NCBI GenBank assembly: GCA_020631735.1
Contig: CM036225.1
Location: forward strand, 63,525,853-63,589,852
Direction: 5' to 3'
DNA from: Saccharum officinarum
Taxonomy: Eukaryota > Streptophyta > Magnoliopsida > Poales > Poaceae
Length of the DNA: 64,000 nucleotides
Shown here: positions 1 to 11,486 of the stretch, piece after piece
Layout: the number at the start of each line of letters is the position of its first letter
Numbering within the stretch: the first letter of the stretch is position 1
Made by a program: the position numbers and the translations under genes
The notes under the pieces: generated by a model
Database searches by the model: none
The model's input: the letters and a program-made list of their open reading frames with translations, nothing else
Told to the model about the DNA's origin: nothing

Positions 1-1626
1 GTAGCTCGAGCACCGGCGACCCCTTACCGACGACGACGGCGGACCACAGTCGACGGTGAGCCGCGGAAACGCGCCACTAGCGACGTAGCGACCAAATTGA
101 TGCGAGAAAAAGGTTTAGGGGCTCACAGCGATCACGTTGGTGCTCTCGGTGATGACGGAGAGGGGTCGGAGTGGTCTGGCCACATGAGGGCGGTGATGGC
201 GGGGCTCCGACCAGACACGAGGAAGACGACGGCTATCCGTGCGCTATGGGCAGTAGAGGTGGATGTGAGTGGTCGGGGAGATGCGCGAGAGCGAGGCGAA
301 CATGATGGTGCGGTTTGCGTGGCTGGTGGTGGCTCAGCGGCAGCGGCGGCAGCGAGCGACGGTGCAAAGCGGCGGCGGTGACCAAAAACAGAGAAGCAAA
401 AATGGCGCACGGTGATCTCGGGTTTATATAGGGCACGACCACGGTGATGGTCACTGGAAGGCGCGAGACGTCGCGCTGGCGGTCCTGGCGCGCGCGAGAA
501 GGTCCTGGACGCAGCCCGGCGGCTCGCCGGCGCCCATGCCGCGCGGTGCCCGGCGGTCATTGGTCGGCTACTGTAGCTCCCCCCAACTTTTGTAAATTCA
601 AACTGTTTTAACAAATTACTCCCAAATTCATGTAGCAACTTGAAAAATTCCCAAGATATGAAATCTTCAGAATTTCAAGCTCCATAAGTTTTGTATTAAC
701 ACTTTTTCAAATTCGAACTAAATTTTGAAATTTGAGTTTACATTCAAAAGGGAACACTTTTTGGAAATTTGGTAATTTAGAAATTACTTTGGATTTTATA
801 TTGAAACTTCAAAAACTCCAAACACCAAAGTTGTAGCCCTAGCCAAGACCTACAACTTTGCTACTCAAACCATTTTCAAAATCTGCCTCCATTTTGAAAT
901 TTAAGTTTGGGGATAAAAAGGGGTCAAATTTGAAATTTGCTTCTTTTCAAAATTGCTCCACATTTTACACTAAAACTTTGAAAACTCGAAACACCAAAGT
1001 TGTAGCCCTTGAAAAGTTCTACAAACTTGGTTTTAAACTTTTTCCCAAATTTTGCTTAGATTTTGAATTATTTCAAAAGGGGTAAAACATGATTTTGGAT
1101 TTTAGGGTTTTCAGAGGAATTTTCAATTGAAATTTGTTGCTACCTTAATTGATGATTATTTAATGATCAAACCATCATCCAAGGGCATCATTTAGACAAG
1201 CATAACATGGTTGACCAAATGCCACTCTTGGTTGATCAATTTAACTTTTGAAAATCTTTTAATATTTCCCCAAATTTGAATTTAAATTCGAATCGGAAAA
1301 CTCGCGACAAGTTTTTGGATTCCAATTCAAACTCAAACTTGGAGCTTCATTTTACGTGTCGTACTTGAGTTCATACCCTACACTTGACACTAGTGTGTAA
1401 CACAGTCACACACCTCAAATTACGCAGGGCATGGACTAAGTATTTGCGGTGGCATTCGAAATTAGGGTTTTTGGTTCGGATCACACCACTGAGAAGCACA
1501 TCCAACCTAGAAAGGTAAACTCATTTTAGTTAATGCATAACAGGGTTGACCTAATCATGGATGCTTTGCGATGCAATATGATGACATGGCAGGTTAATTA
1601 GCAACCATAACACCCGGGGTGTTACA
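1..1626. mobile_element. 3' part of a gypsy-type LTR
   Basis: The sequence ends in CCGGGGTGTTACA at 1626, the usual 3' terminus of grass gypsy LTRs that begin TGTAACACC. Its body has phrases typical of such LTRs, such as repeated 'aagttgtagccct' at 830 and 997. No coding domain is visible. The 5' end lies outside the window, so solo LTR and LTR of a full element cannot be separated. It cuts the transposase pseudogene that begins at 1627. Confidence 0.6.
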
Positions 1627-2822
1627 GTCAACGACTCCCTCATCTTCAACAATCATATTGTGCATAATGACACAAGCTTTCATGATGTTGTCAAGTGTCT
1701 CCGTGTCCCATAAATGAGCTGCGCCTCGAACAATGGCGAACCTTGATTGCAGAACCCCAAAAGCTCTTTTGACATCCTTCCTTGCTGCTTCCTGTGCTTT
1801 GGCAAAATATTTGTTCTTGTTCCCCATAGGCTTAGAGATGGACTTCACTAAAGTAGCCCATGGTTACCATCGGCTAGATAATAACCCATCGTGTAATCAT
1901 GACCATTTATGGTATAGTTCACCTCAGGAGCTCTACCCTCTGCCAGCTTAGCAAATAAAGGAGACCAGTGAAGCACATTGATATCATTATGAGACCCAGG
2001 CATTCCAAAAAAGGCATGCCATATCCATAGATTGTTGGAAGCAACAACCTCCAAAATAATAGTGGGATCCTCCATATGCCCCTTATACTGACCCTACCAC
2101 TCTAGAGGACAATTCTTCCACACTCAATGCATACAATCGATGGACCTAACATACTAGGGAAAACATTTTGCTCACCGAGTGCCAGTAAGCGTGTTGTGTC
2201 AGCCTCATTAGGATATCTCAGGTATTCATCTTCAAATAAATCAACAACTGCAGCAACGAACCTACGTAGGCTCTCAATTGTGGTACTTTCTCCGATGCGA
2301 ACATACTCATTCGTAGCATCAGCTGGAACTCCATATGTTAGCATACGAAATGCTGCTATGACTTTTTGGAAGCAACTTAATCCAAGAACATTTGCTGCAT
2401 TCCTTTTTGCACAAAACAGTCATCGTATGATTCTACAGCATTCATTATGCGTAGGAAAAGATCCCGACTCATCCTATACCTGAAATTAAAAAAAATCTTA
2501 GAACAATACCTAGCGTCCTATGTACATATCAGAAGTAAATACACACAAACCTCCGACGGAATAAATTTGGCCCGTATGTCGGCACATCAGCCAAGTAATC
2601 TTGAAACATCCTTTGGTTCCCGCCTTCTCTATCTCGATAAATAACTTTATGGCCTAGCACAGAATCACCATGTCTTCCTTTTTGATTTGAATATGTTTCA
2701 ACAAATGCAGCTGCTGACATGATGAGACAGTCATCGTCGTCGGATGAGGAATCTTCTAATTCTCTTTGCAACAGAGATTTCTCAGCAGCCATGGCCGGCC
2801 TACTGGGAGCTGCTGCCTGCAC
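1627..2822 (-). pseudogene. PIF/Harbinger transposase (HARBI1-like, DDE_Tnp_4), truncated and frameshifted
   Basis: The minus strand reads from an N-terminal acidic region (about 2822-2550) through FRRR, an intron (donor near 2550, acceptor near 2479), and RMSRDLFLRIMNAVESYDD. It continues through LTYGVPADATNEYVRIGEST (about 2344), the DDE-region motif GMPGSHNDINVL, YYLADG, then KAQEAARKDVKRAFGVLQSR and IMKACVIMHNMIVEDEG. These are hallmarks of plant Harbinger nucleases. Frameshifts or stops separate the blocks near 2370, 2100 and 1850. The C-terminus is cut at 1626 by the LTR. It cannot encode an active transposase. Confidence 0.85.
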
Positions 2823-3180
2823 CCTGTGCCTGGGAGGTGCTGCCGGCCTGCTCTGAGGTGCCCACGACCGGCTGGGAGGAGGTCACGGCCGGCTGGAGGA
2901 GGCCACCACTGGCTGGGAGAAGCAGGGTAGGTCAACTCGATGACAACGCGACGGATGGAGGCGGTGGCGGCGTGGGTACCGCGGCCACGATGGGTTTCAC
3001 GCGAAAAAAAGATCGCAGAAAAAAATGCAAGTGGGACCAACATTTGATTTTTTAGAAGTCAAATATTAGGAACTATTGAAGAAGACCTTTTTTCCTCCCA
3101 AAATCTTTTTAGGAGTTGGGAAACATGGACTTTTTAGGAGGACTATTTGGGGAACTCTTGGAGATGCTTTAGATGTTTCG
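2823..3180 (-). mobile_element. 5' flank and probable terminal inverted repeat of the Harbinger element
   Basis: A GC-rich leader lies upstream of the transposase. On the minus strand the outer edge reads AAAGCATCTCCAAGAG (near 3158-3175), which resembles the GRGCATCTCCAA termini of grass Tourist/Harbinger elements. The opposite terminus is lost behind the LTR at 1-1626, so the target duplication cannot be checked. Confidence 0.5.
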
Positions 3181-3337
3181 TAACACCCTCCTTTGGATTC
3201 CATAGACCATATAGTTAACTGTTGTAATTATTCAACGTTCAATGATCTATTTGCTAATTATTTTGTACTTGTACCAAGCAAGTACCTCAGCATACAAAAA
3301 TCACGCACCTTTCTATTAGTTTGCCTAGAACTATTAC

Positions 3338-3584
3338 TGTACAGCTGGCTACAAAATAACTTATTTTGTAGCCACTTTGAGTTACGATAATTGCTATGCT
3401 AATTTACGAGATTATAGTAACTCCTTACTATGTAATTTACTATAACATTATGATAAATATCTCCATGTGTTATAGTAATTCAATTATCGTAAATATATAC
3501 TGACATTGTCATAAATTAGTATATAAAATTATCGTAAATAGAGGTGGCTATAAAATAACTTATTTTGTAGCTAGCTATAGAGTA

Positions 3585-3585
<1 letters not shown>
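3338..3585. mobile_element. MITE-like element bracketed by two palindromes
   Basis: The palindrome TGGCTACAAAATAAC / its complement occurs at about 3345-3373. A near copy occurs at 3545-3573, bracketing AT-rich sequence. The right side abuts a (TA)n tract, as described for some microsatellite-associated MITEs. The family is not assigned. The surrounding stretch 3190-4400 shows no gene. Confidence 0.45.

Positions 3586-3587
<2 letters not shown>

Positions 3588-3621
<34 letters not shown>
3588..3621. repeat. (TA)n microsatellite
   Basis: About 34 bases of uninterrupted TA dinucleotide. Confidence 0.95.
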
Positions 3622-3622
<1 letters not shown>

Positions 3623-4404
3623 TTGTGATATGCATGCATGACCAACAATCTCTATTTCTCCTTGCCTCCAAATGTATGGCTTGCTTCAACCGATTGGGAG
3701 CTTCTAATGTAAAAAGGTGGTTGCAGTCAACTTTGGTCAGTGTATATGGTCCCGTGTTACTAAAAAAATGTGATTTGCTTGATTCTCTGGCTTTTTCTCA
3801 CAACAGTACAGTGTTCATACTTCGTTGCCATTATTCCGTAAAGTGCATGCACTATGCATGATTTCATCCGTGGTCAATTAATTGAGGGAAATGTTTCGTA
3901 TACAATCTATTTGTTTATATAACCATGCTAAAAGAATCTCTAATAGAAGTAACGAGACATACTCCAACTATTTTTTTAAAAAAATGTAGACGTGTTCGTT
4001 TTGTACTAAATCCAAAAAATATAACTTTAATAAATCTATAGAGAATGAGAGTTGCTAAATTACAGGCGCCTGATTTTTTACTTTCTATTCAGGCGACGAA
4101 CACCATCCATCAAATCTAAATCCAACGATAAGTACTCATCCTCATTCTTAGGACTGAACGCCTTCTCCCTTGCGTTTAGTTCATCTTCATTTTCAGGCAC
4201 ATGTAGGATAGGAAATATGATAGAGAATATACTAACATTTATAGTAAAAAATGCTAGCAAAACATATTTATTTTAAAGTCGTCTGTTGGGATTAATTAAT
4301 TCAACGAGTAATGATTTGTTTGCCAACTAGTCCGTCGTTGGTACAGAGCAAGTGTCAACATAGAAAAATCAGGCACCTGATGATTAGTTTGACTAGTACA
4401 TATA

Positions 4405-4651
4405 GGGTGTGTTTAGTTCCGCGAAAAGGTGTAAAAAAAAGTACTGTAGCACGTTTTGTCTTTATTTGGTAAATAGTGTCCAACCGTTGACTAATTAGGC
4501 TCAAAACGTTCGTCTCGCAAAGTACAACCAAGCTGTACAATTAGTTTTTGATTTCATCTACATTTAGTACTCCATGCATGTATCGCAAGTTTATATGACG
4601 GGGAGTCTTTTGTTTGCACAGTACTTTTTTTTTTAGGAAGTAAACACAGCC
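4405..4651. mobile_element. MITE, GGGYSTGTTTAG family, copy 1
   Basis: It starts GGGTGTGTTTAGTTCC and ends GTAAACACAGCC, with an ATA flank on both sides (4402-4404 and 4652-4654). The interior has the family phrases 'gactaattaggctcaaaacg' and 'ccatgcatg'. It lies 110 bp downstream of the acyltransferase stop. Confidence 0.75.
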
Positions 4652-4763
4652 ATAGAGAAATTCACAACAAAAAAAAAGACTAGTACATAGGGAAAAGTAT
4701 ACATGAGCCTGACATCATGTATATGCATGCACCCCGGCCGGCCGGTGCGCGGCGCTCGATCGG

Positions 4764-6119
4764 CTAGAGCTCGGCGGTGAGGCCTTCCACCTCGAGCTGG
4801 AACTTCTCCATGGCGTCCTTGGGCAGGCAGATGGGCACGACGGTGCCCTCCTCCCCTTTGCCATTCTTAGCCCTCGAGAAGTAGTTGGTGACGCCGGGGA
4901 GCGGCCCTTCGCCGCCCTTGGCCGGCCCGCCGTAGACGGCCTCACCCCAGCCGAAGTCGACGCTCTTAAACCCGGCGTGGCTGACGTCGGACACGATGTA
5001 CGTTCTGGACACCTCGAACAGCGGCCGTCCCGTGAGCACCATCAGGTCAGCGACCGACAGCAGGTAGTCGTAGGTCACCGCGGACTTGGCCTTCTTCACG
5101 AGCTCCAGCGCGAACCCGAGGTCCCCGCCGCAGAGCTCCCCGGCGGTCGTCGCCGCGATGGAGTAGGCGAAGGCGTTCCCGTAGAAGCCCTCGGGGAGCG
5201 GGATGTCGGGCCGCCCGCGCGCGTTCACGATGAAAGACAGCCGCACCTCCTCGTCGGCCGCGTACCCGAGCGCGGCGGTGCGGCTGCGCCAGATGCACGC
5301 GGCGACGAGCTCGAACCGGGAGCAGCGCATCCCGGGCGGCGCGCGCTGGCGCAGCCCCGCGATCTCCCGGGCCCCGAAGAAGAAGGGGACGCGCGCCATG
5401 TCGGCGGCGGGAGTGGTCAGCATCCGGTCGACGCCGACGCCGCCCGCGGGCTCGCGATACTCGAGGTGCGGGTAGGCCGGGCGCGGGGGGTTGCGCGCCA
5501 TGAACATCTCCCTGCCCCAGGCCGGCTCCACGGATGGCGCGGCGGCGCCGCACGCCATCTCGCACACGGCCTTCTCGAACTGCATCCCGCCAGGCGCGTC
5601 CACGATGCAGTGGCAGAAGCGCTGGCCGAAGATGAACCCGCCGCACTTGAGGCGCGTGACCTGGACGTAGAGCAGCGGGCGGTCGACGACGGGCTCGACG
5701 CCGGCGACGGTGGTGCTCTCGAGGATGAACTGCTCGAAGCACGGGAACGGCGGGCTCTGCACGTCCCCGAAGTCGTCGGCGGTGAGGTCGGCGTCGGCCT
5801 CGGCGAACAGGACGCCCTGCCCGGCGCAGTCGACGACGAGCTTCCTCCCTTCCACCTCGCGCAGGCGGCCGGCGAGCGGGTAGTAGGGGACGAGCGCCTC
5901 GGCCAGCGCCTCGCGGATGACCCTGGCCGGGTCCTGCCCCGCCTTGGCTGGGTTGGCGCGGTACAGGTGGATCCCGGAGCTGTAGAACCGCATGCCCTCG
6001 GCGTCGTCGATGTCCGAGAGTGGCTTCGTCTCCCGCGGCGTCGGCGCCGACGGCGCCACCAGCACCGGGTCCCCGCGCCGCACCGTGAACGCCGGCACTG
6101 GCGATGCCATTGCCATCAC
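4764..6119 (-). CDS. BAHD-family acyl-CoA-dependent acyltransferase
   Basis: This is an intact 451-residue intronless reading frame, the usual BAHD length of 430-460. The catalytic HXXXD motif is HCIVD in 'FCHCIVDAPGG' (about residue 171). The structural DFGWG motif is present as 'VDFGWGEAVYGGPAKGG' (about residue 387). Family members transfer an acyl group from a CoA thioester to an alcohol or amine in the cytosol. The N-terminus (FTVRRGDPVLVAPSAPTPRE.. SDIDD) and 'FYSSGIHLYRANPA' resemble the benzyl-alcohol O-benzoyltransferase/HSR201-like clade, but the substrate cannot be read from sequence. The start MMAMASP allows ATG at 6119, 6116 or 6110; the first is chosen. Codons are strongly GC3-biased as in many grass stress and secondary-metabolism genes. 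A TATA box lies 130 bp upstream. Long antisense frames over it are GC-driven shadows. Confidence 0.93.
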   Translation of the reverse strand: MMAMASPVPAFTVRRGDPVLVAPSAPTPRETKPLSDIDDAEGMRFYSSGIHLYRANPAKAGQDPARVIREALAEALVPYYPLAGRLREVEGRKLVVDCAGQGVLFAEADADLTADDFGDVQSPPFPCFEQFILESTTVAGVEPVVDRPLLYVQVTRLKCGGFIFGQRFCHCIVDAPGGMQFEKAVCEMACGAAAPSVEPAWGREMFMARNPPRPAYPHLEYREPAGGVGVDRMLTTPAADMARVPFFFGAREIAGLRQRAPPGMRCSRFELVAACIWRSRTAALGYAADEEVRLSFIVNARGRPDIPLPEGFYGNAFAYSIAATTAGELCGGDLGFALELVKKAKSAVTYDYLLSVADLMVLTGRPLFEVSRTYIVSDVSHAGFKSVDFGWGEAVYGGPAKGGEGPLPGVTNYFSRAKNGKGEEGTVVPICLPKDAMEKFQLEVEGLTAEL

Positions 6120-6247
6120 GCGTACGTGATATGATCAGAGGGCTCGGCCGAGCTGTGTTTGTGTGCGGCGCAGTGGTGGTGAGTGCCTCGATCAGCTCAG
6201 TGGAGTGGGCTGCCTGAACCTGATGAGAGTTTGCGTTTGGTTGCTTG

Positions 6248-6255
6248 GTTTTATA
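6248..6255 (-). promoter_or_regulatory. TATA box of the BAHD acyltransferase gene
   Basis: CTATAAAA on the minus strand, 129-136 bp upstream of the ATG. This places the transcription start near 6220 with a leader of roughly 100 nt. Confidence 0.55.
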
Positions 6256-6436
6256 GCGCGAAGTGGGGGTTGGTGTGGTGCGAATCGTGGGATGGCGGGG
6301 AAGGAGCGTGTTAGTTGGTCAGCAGAGCCAAAGGAGCATTGCGCATGCAGATACTACTCCAGTGTGGCTGTGCAGCTGGCAGCGAGGCAGACCGCCAGTA
6401 GGCAGTAGGTGCACAGTACGGTTCATGGGATATCGG

Positions 6437-6439
<3 letters not shown>

Positions 6440-6519
<80 letters not shown>
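6440..6519. repeat. (TA)n microsatellite
   Basis: About 80 bases of TA repeat upstream of the acyltransferase. It creates spurious YIYIYI reading frames on both strands. Confidence 0.97.
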
Positions 6520-6523
<4 letters not shown>

Positions 6524-6636
6524 TGCCATGCATGCATCTGGGTTCGCATCGTCTACAGGCTACAGCGGTCGTCGAGAGAGGTGTCAGTAGTGTGACGCGC
6601 AATGCAAGGTTTGGCGTTCACATGCACGGCGTTCCT

Positions 6637-7240
6637 CCTTTTCTTTTTTTTTATCTGTCTAGCCAATAATGAACCCAACAACTAGATAAGTGATGTAATT
6701 TAGAAATAACATAAATATATACCAATTTTTTTAAAAAAATTATAAATTATTTCTATGGATTTCAAACATTAGAGGAAATATATATTAAATTATTCATAAA
6801 TTTCAGAAAAAATTGCAGACCTCAGAGGAAGAGGAGATCCGAGCACAGGGCTAGCACGGAGCTCCGTCCTGGCCACGCACCGACGGCGGTCCGACCTAGG
6901 GGCGGCGGCTGGCCGGCCTAGGTGCGGCAGCGCCGGAGGAAGCAGGCCTCGGGGTGGCGGCAACGGCGGAGGGAGCAGGCCTGGAGGCAGCGCTGGCGGC
7001 CGGCCTAGTGGTGTCGGAGGCGGAGGGAGAAGGCCTGGCGGCGCGGCAGCGGCCTCCTGGGAGTGGCGCGTGCAACCAGAGGCCTGGAGTGGCAGGGAAA
7101 CGAAGAAACAGCTGGAGCCAGAGACTGGAAGATCCGACGAACCAAACAGCACCACGTGCCAGATCCAATAGCCCGAAAACCGGTGGCTCAGGACCAACAA
7201 AACAACCGGTTATATATTAGCAAAAAAAAAAATTGAGAGG
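6637..7240. mobile_element. 604-bp insertion of unknown class flanked by 15-bp near-identical repeats
   Basis: ATGCACGGCGTTCCT at 6622-6636 recurs with one change at 7241-7255. The enclosed DNA has an AT-rich half and a GC-rich half (about 6840-7070), with a T-run at the left edge and an A-run at the right. The long flank repeat would suit a retroposed copy (A-tail on the minus strand), or a 9-bp MULE duplication extended by chance. No recognisable protein domain. Confidence 0.35.
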
Positions 7241-7268
7241 ATGCATGGCGTTCCTGGTCATGCATCGT

Positions 7269-8278
7269 CAGTGGCGGAGCCAAGAATTTTTGGCTGGGTA
7301 TGCCAAATATAAAAAAAAAATCAAAGCAAATACACAATATAATGGACCATAAGTTATAATGGTTATAACAAATCCTTAATAATAATCAAAGTACAAGTTC
7401 TAAACATAGTTGCGTTATTTCTAAAATTTAAGGAATATTACAAAATACTAAAGGCTGCTACAATATAACTCTACGATCCCCTTTTGGAAGAGATCGATGA
7501 TATCCTCATCTTTCACTTGACTGAATAATTCCCTTTCAATAAATATAACCAAGCAATTGTTCAAATATTCATCACCCATTTTGTTTCTTTGCTTATTCTT
7601 CACATAATTCATCGTTGAAAACACTCTTTCAACACTAGCAATGGCTACGGAAAGAGCTAGCACCAACTTAAAAAGCTTGTAAACAGCATAATATTATTCA
7701 TGTTTTTTTTGTCTCCACAAGCTTAACTGAAAGCTCACATAGATTCTTCAAATTTTAAATCTTTCATCTCTACGGATATGAGAAATGTACACAGTAAGCT
7801 ACTATGGAAGTTTTGATAATTCATGACTTGTGAAATCCTTAGTATAAAACTTTGTAGCAAGTGTAACCAACTTGCCTTGAGCAGCAGTTGCGACCACGAT
7901 GCGCTGCTGCCTGCTGGTTACCGTCAGCCCGCCACTGCAGCAAAAGCAGATGGAGATGTGCTACCGGCTGCCCAGCGCCCGCCGCCGCAGCAGCAGATCG
8001 AGATGCGCCGCCGCCGCCTGGTGGGAGTTGGACGGGAGTCACGACCTTTTGTTTTTTAGAAGAACGGGAGTCAGACTTGTGAACGGGAGATGCCGACGGG
8101 AGCAATTCTGGCCGCTTGGGCCTTGGCCAGGTTGCCCTGCTCGATACTACCAGTTCGTTTGTGGGCTTTTGGTCCAATTAGAAAATAGAATATACATGTA
8201 ATACTATGTATTTATTTTTTGCACTTAAATCTTGGGTATTTCAAAGAATATCCAGGCATACCCCTGGCGCCGCCAGTG
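7269..8278 (-). mobile_element. hAT element (internally deleted) with terminal inverted repeats
   Basis: The left end CAGTGGCGGAGCCAAGAATT matches the complement of the right end, CACTGGCGGCGCCAGG; both inner edges continue to GGTATGCC. The 8-bp target duplication TGCATCGT is perfect at 7261-7268 and 8279-8286. An 8-bp duplication and CAGTG-type termini are diagnostic of hAT. Only the C-terminal dimerisation part of a transposase remains, so it is non-autonomous. Confidence 0.92.
7448..7666 (-). pseudogene. hAT transposase C-terminal dimerisation domain fragment
   Basis: The minus frame has LALSVAIASVERVFSTMNYV followed by KNKQRNKMGDEYLNNCLVIF and IERELFSQVKDEDIIDLFQ. This is the hAT dimerisation region of plant zinc-finger MYM-type-1-like (TTF/DUF4371) transposases. 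The catalytic region is missing. It lies inside the hAT element 7269-8278 in the expected orientation. Confidence 0.88.
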
Positions 8279-8378
8279 TGCATCGTGATGACCGCGCACG
8301 TAGGCGGCTTAATTTTGTTCGTCCTCGCTCGTCCGTTTCGTGTGCATGCCATCGCCAGCAGCAGCTCGTGATCAAAGG

Positions 8379-8495
8379 CGCTTATAATCTGTCTTTTTCA
8401 GCTTATTTTTTTAGTTAGAATAATATTTTTGTCTCATAATAAATTAGTCAATAGTATTTTTCAGCCGGCTTATCAGCACAGCCAAACGGAGCCAA
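8379..8495. mobile_element. short MITE fragment
   Basis: An AT-rich segment with 'cagcttattttttta' near the left and 'cagccggcttatcagcacagcc' phrases near the right, typical of a common grass MITE with GGCTGTGCTGATAAGCC termini. The left terminus is not clear. Confidence 0.4.
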
Positions 8496-9003
8496 AAACC
8501 TGGAGTGTAAGAACGACACGTTGCTTCCCAGTTCCAGCAAAGGCAATGGCTCACTGCATACCAGAACACTACTACACTGGAACACTTGATGATAACCCAG
8601 CACCAGCAGTGGGGTTTGGTGGCGTATGTGGATGGAATGGAATTGGAGTGGAGTGAGAACAGAGGTGCGTGGATGAGACTCTCTGGGTGGTCCAGTTGCT
8701 CAGATACAGGAAATCTGAGCTGAGGTGGGCCTTTTTGCCGTGCAGAGAATAATGGAGGAACGGAGACTCGCGGAGACTCTCTGGAGTAGTGATTGTGCGG
8801 TCGCCGTTTCCCACGTCGTAATTAAATAAATAACCCTACCCTACGACTACGACGGGTGGTGGGGCTCCGGTCACGTCGTCGAAATGCGACGGCGCATGTA
8901 TACGCATCATCAGATCAGATCACATCACATCCGGGCACGGTAACAAGTCACCGACACCTTTGGCTATACCGCGTTCGAAAGGCAGATATTTGTTTAGTCT
9001 AGA

Positions 9004-9245
9004 GCCCAGTTTAGATCTAGAAAATTTTGCAAAAGAACAGTAGATTCTCCGTCACATCGAATCTTTGGACGCATGCATGAAATATTAAATATAGATAAAA
9101 AATAAAACTAATTACACAGTTTAGACGAAATGGACGAGACGAATCTTTTAAGCCTAATTAGACCATGATTGGATAATATTTGTCAAATAACAACGAAATT
9201 GCTACAGTAGCATTTCCCAAAAATTTTCAGGAACTAAACAGGCCC
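9004..9245. mobile_element. MITE, GGGYSTGTTTAG family, copy 2
   Basis: It runs from GCCCAGTTTAGATC to AACTAAACAGGCCC, with the family core 'gacgaatcttttaagcctaa' and 'gctacagtagca'. TAG flanks both sides. Confidence 0.7.
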
Positions 9246-9280
9246 TAGGATAATAACCACCGCACGCAAGAATCGAATTG

Positions 9281-9524
9281 GGCCTTGTTCACTTCCCCGT
9301 CCCAACCCAAAATATTTTCTCTTACACCCATCACATCAAATCTTTCGACGCATGCATGGAGCATTAAATATAGGTAAAAAAGATAACTAATTGCATAGTT
9401 TGACTGTAAATGTCGGGACGAATCTTTTGAGCATAGTTAGTCTATGATTGGACAAATTTTGCCAAATAACAACGAAAGATGCTACAGTAACTTTTCACCT
9501 ACTTTTCGCGAAGTAAACACACCC
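9281..9524. mobile_element. MITE, GGGYSTGTTTAG family, copy 3
   Basis: It runs from GGCCTTGTTCACTTCC to AAGTAAACACACCC. Same core phrases and orientation as the copy 35 bp to its left. Confidence 0.7.
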
Positions 9525-9795
9525 TGGTGGCCGCGTTGCGCGCCAACAATGCAGTATTGCCTCTGCATGCACAATGTCGTCGTCGTCGTCGTCTCATCTT
9601 AATTAGCACAACCAACTGAACAAACCCGGGATATCTCGCTCACCCTACCTATAACTCCCTCGTTGAACTTCTGGCCGGTCGGGTGCATGACAGCTCAAGC
9701 AGCAGTGGTTTTGTTGCGTGCACGAGCGAGCATGACTGGTGGATATCATATCGGATCAAGATGCACGACATATATATCGCCACTTGTTCCATCCA

Positions 9796-10027
9796 GGCCT
9801 GGTTTAATTGGCAAAATTTTTGGGAAAATGTAACTGTAGCATTTTCGTTGTTATTTAGTAATTAGTGTCCAATCATAGTATAATTAGACTTAAAAGATTC
9901 GTCTCGTCTATTTCGTCTAAACTGTGTAATTAGTTTTATTTTTTATCTATATTTAATACTTCATACATGTGTCTAAAGATTCGATGTGACGGAGAATCTA
10001 CTGTTCTTTTGCAAAAAATTTATGAAA
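9796..10027. mobile_element. MITE, GGGYSTGTTTAG family, copy 4 (right end truncated)
   Basis: It starts GGCCTGGTTTAATTGGC and follows the family in inverted orientation to 'gatgtgacggagaatctac'. The terminal TAAACAGGCC is missing, replaced by GC-rich sequence. Stretch 10028-10387 is otherwise unassigned. Confidence 0.65.
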
Positions 10028-10387
10028 ACGCCGCCGCTCTCCTGTCGCGTGTCCACCCCGGCCTGCGCCCTGCGGACATGAGCAGATCGACACGGCCCGC
10101 CCGGGCCGGCGGCGAGCATGATTAATAGGGTCGGCCCGGCCGCCCGGCCGGCAGGCAGGTTGGTGCACCAACTCCTCGCTGCTTTGCTCGTACTGTTCGA
10201 CTACTACACCCCGGCCGTTCACACTCACACGTGTTTCTTTCTTCGGCAGACTGCAGATACAGACCGGTCATATATGTGTCTGTCTGGCAGAGCACATACA
10301 GTGACGTTCAAAATGTACTGTAGTTGGTAGGTGGCCGCAATTTGATTTGAACTTGACAAAGCACACAATCCGACCCTGCAAATACAT

Positions 10388-10620
10388 GGCCATGTTTAGT
10401 TTCAAAAAAAAAAAAATTCAAGAATCCCCGTCACATCGAATGTTTGATACATGCATAGAGCATTAAATGTAGACGAAAAAAACTAACTACACAATTTGGT
10501 AGAAAACCACGAGACGAATCTTTTGAGCCTAATTAGTCTATGATTGAACACTAATTGACAAATACAAATGAAGGTGCTACAGTAGTCAAAACCAAAAAAA
10601 ATCGCGAACTAAACACACCC
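10388..10620. mobile_element. MITE, GGGYSTGTTTAG family, copy 5
   Basis: It runs from GGCCATGTTTAGTTTC to GCGAACTAAACACACCC and includes the core 'gacgaatcttttgagcctaa'. Confidence 0.7.
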
Positions 10621-11166
10621 GTACACAAATGCAAGACAAGAGTCCCGGCCGGTCGGATTAGTTATATTTGAGGAGTGGGCTAGTTAGACCAGGCCTCGTT
10701 GCTTTGTTTTCCGGATGCGGTAATGCGGCGTGGGGCTGTTCGTTTTGTTTAACCCTGACAGCCACCAATGCGTTGGGAGTAGTAGGTTATAAGAAGAGAG
10801 ATACGATTACAGGCAAGTACAAACCGACACAGTTGTGTCATGTGTAAGCTAAGCATAGTATTTTTTTTAACTGACATATTGTATATATGAGTATATATAA
10901 ATTGATCCTGATCTACCTCCATCCGCTATAACCTGGAGTACACGACGTGACGACTGACTGACTGACTCGTGTACAATATACGTATAACGCACGTTGGCAA
11001 AAGGGTAGCCTCACGCTTGCTGACCTGTACTGTACGACACCCACGCAAAAACTCTTAATTTTCAACGATGACGACTTGTCAGGGATGTTTGAATACACGT
11101 ACGCTTGTGATGTGACCGCTCATTTTAGCAGGAAAGAAACCAATCTTTCATCGATCCATCGACCTC

Positions 11167-11413
11167 GGCCTCTAAGTTTAGATTGCAAATTTTTTCAACT
11201 CTACCTATTGTAGCACTTTCGTTTGTATTTGGTAATTATTGTCGATCGTAGACTAACTAGGCTTAAAAGATTCGTCTCGTGATTTACTACTAAATTATGC
11301 AATTAATTATTTTTTTATCAACATTTAATGTTCCATGCATGTGTCTAAAAATTGATGTGATGAAAAGAGAGAGTGAAAAAACTTGGAATTTGAGGACAAT
11401 CTAAACAAGCCCC
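11167..11413. mobile_element. MITE, GGGYSTGTTTAG family, copy 6
   Basis: It runs from GGCCTCTAAGTTTAGATTGC to ATCTAAACAAGCCCC, inverted orientation, inside duplication copy 1. Confidence 0.65.
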
Positions 11414-11486
11414 TCAAGTCTATTGGCTAGTGTGGTGCGAATCTGTCGTGTCATTTGACCATTTCTGCGTGTCATCATCTAACCTA

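Noticed and set aside
4977..6134. 385-residue plus-strand open frame and a 231-residue minus frame over the acyltransferase
   Set aside because: Both are shadows of the GC3-rich BAHD gene. Composition is Arg/Gly/His-rich with no domain, whereas the 451-residue frame has HXXXD and DFGWG.
6263..6595. Open frames with long Tyr-Ile repeats on both strands
   Set aside because: They are translations of the (TA)n microsatellite.
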